Shown piece after piece: positions 5,441-5,644 of a DNA stretch of 5,644 nucleotides (position 1 is the stretch's first letter; each line of letters opens with the position of its first letter). The translations under genes and the position numbers were made by a program. Under the pieces are notes generated by a model that did no database searches, was not told where the DNA came from, and worked only from the letters and a program-made list of their open reading frames with translations. This stretch comes from Nitrospinota bacterium (GTDB lineage: Bacteria > Tectomicrobia > Entotheonellia > J063): assembly GCA_003696125.1 (NCBI GenBank), contig RFHZ01000494.1, positions 1-5,644 of the forward strand, written 5' to 3'.

Positions 5441-5644
5441 TTAGATCCCTTTCTTATGGCACTTGTTACAGGTGGCCTTGATGGTGGCGGTTCCTGTTCC
5501 GGTATCCCCGTTCTCGATCTTGAGCTGTCCCCCATTAGTAGGGTCGTTAAAGGTATAGATCAGCCCGAAGGGGTTTACTGAGCCGTGAGCCCGGTGACAG
5601 GACATACAGGACGGTGTGTTATCCGTGGCCGGGATGGTTCCCGA
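5441..5644 (-). CDS. C-terminal end of a third OmcS-like multiheme cytochrome, cut by the window edge
   Basis: The last 67 codons are visible, ending in TAA at 5443-5441. They contain CMSCHRAHGS and, 43 residues further on, CNKCHKKGI at the very end. The visible part starts with SGTIPATDN and parallels the tail of the six-heme protein (SGTIPGTAGTSDN, then CGSCHKAHGS and a C-terminal CQQCH). The CxSCHRAH block and the CNKCH ending are also those of OmcS, as I recall that sequence. It is therefore a third member of the tandem family and the most upstream gene seen. Its total heme number, start and promoter lie outside the window. Read-through into the heptaheme gene is possible, but a strong hairpin lies in the gap. 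Confidence 0.85.
   Translation of the reverse strand, partial: SGTIPATDNTPSCMSCHRAHGSVNPFGLIYTFNDPTNGGQLKIENGDTGTGTATIKATCNKCHKKGI

Noticed and set aside
4578-5444. Plus-strand open frame (288 codons) opposite the seven-heme cytochrome
   Set aside because: It covers the complement of a well-supported gene and runs across the intergenic hairpin; the composition is that of a shadow frame.
1-5644. tRNA, rRNA, CRISPR array, insertion sequence or attachment site
   Set aside because: No cloverleaf-like sequence, spaced direct repeats, transposase frame or terminal inverted repeats were seen; repeated short motifs are heme-site codons or propeller blades.

Overview
The window is one minus-strand gene cluster, read from the right edge to the left. 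It is built almost entirely from multiheme c-type cytochromes, with one surface-type beta-propeller lipoprotein among them. Six genes are seen: four complete, and one cut at each window edge. No convincing gene lies on the plus strand.

Organism: the DNA is GC-rich, GTG starts are frequent, and exported proteins rich in CxxCH motifs are packed together. This suggests an anaerobic bacterium that respires extracellular electron acceptors, of the Geobacter/Desulfuromonas kind or a similar lineage (Nitrospirota or another Desulfobacterota-like group). The sequence alone does not fix the taxon.

Layout in transcription order: (6) 5644-5441, C-terminal end of a multiheme cytochrome; (5) 5321-4281, seven-heme cytochrome; (4) 4102-3071, six-heme cytochrome; (3) 3043-1628, lipoprotein with a seven-bladed YVTN/YncE-type propeller; (2) 1616-231, ten-heme cytochrome; (1) 194 to the left edge, start of another cytochrome, apparently frameshifted just after its signal peptide. 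Genes 4-3, 3-2 and 2-1 are separated by only 11 to 36 bases. Gaps of 119 and 178 bases precede genes 5 and 4; they hold a perfect 14-bp inverted repeat and a TATAAT-like promoter candidate.

Genes 4, 5 and 6 are paralogues whose motif order matches OmcS, the Geobacter hexaheme cytochrome that polymerises into extracellular nanowires (comparison from memory, not a search). Genes 4 and 5 also keep the histidine three residues after the first CxxCH that, in OmcS, ligates a heme of the neighbouring subunit. The working model is therefore a locus for extracellular electron transfer: two or three filament-type cytochromes made together, a propeller lipoprotein that could anchor or organise them at the outer membrane, and a larger decaheme that could relay electrons to them. 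No outer-membrane porin, inner-membrane quinol oxidase or cytochrome maturation gene is visible here.
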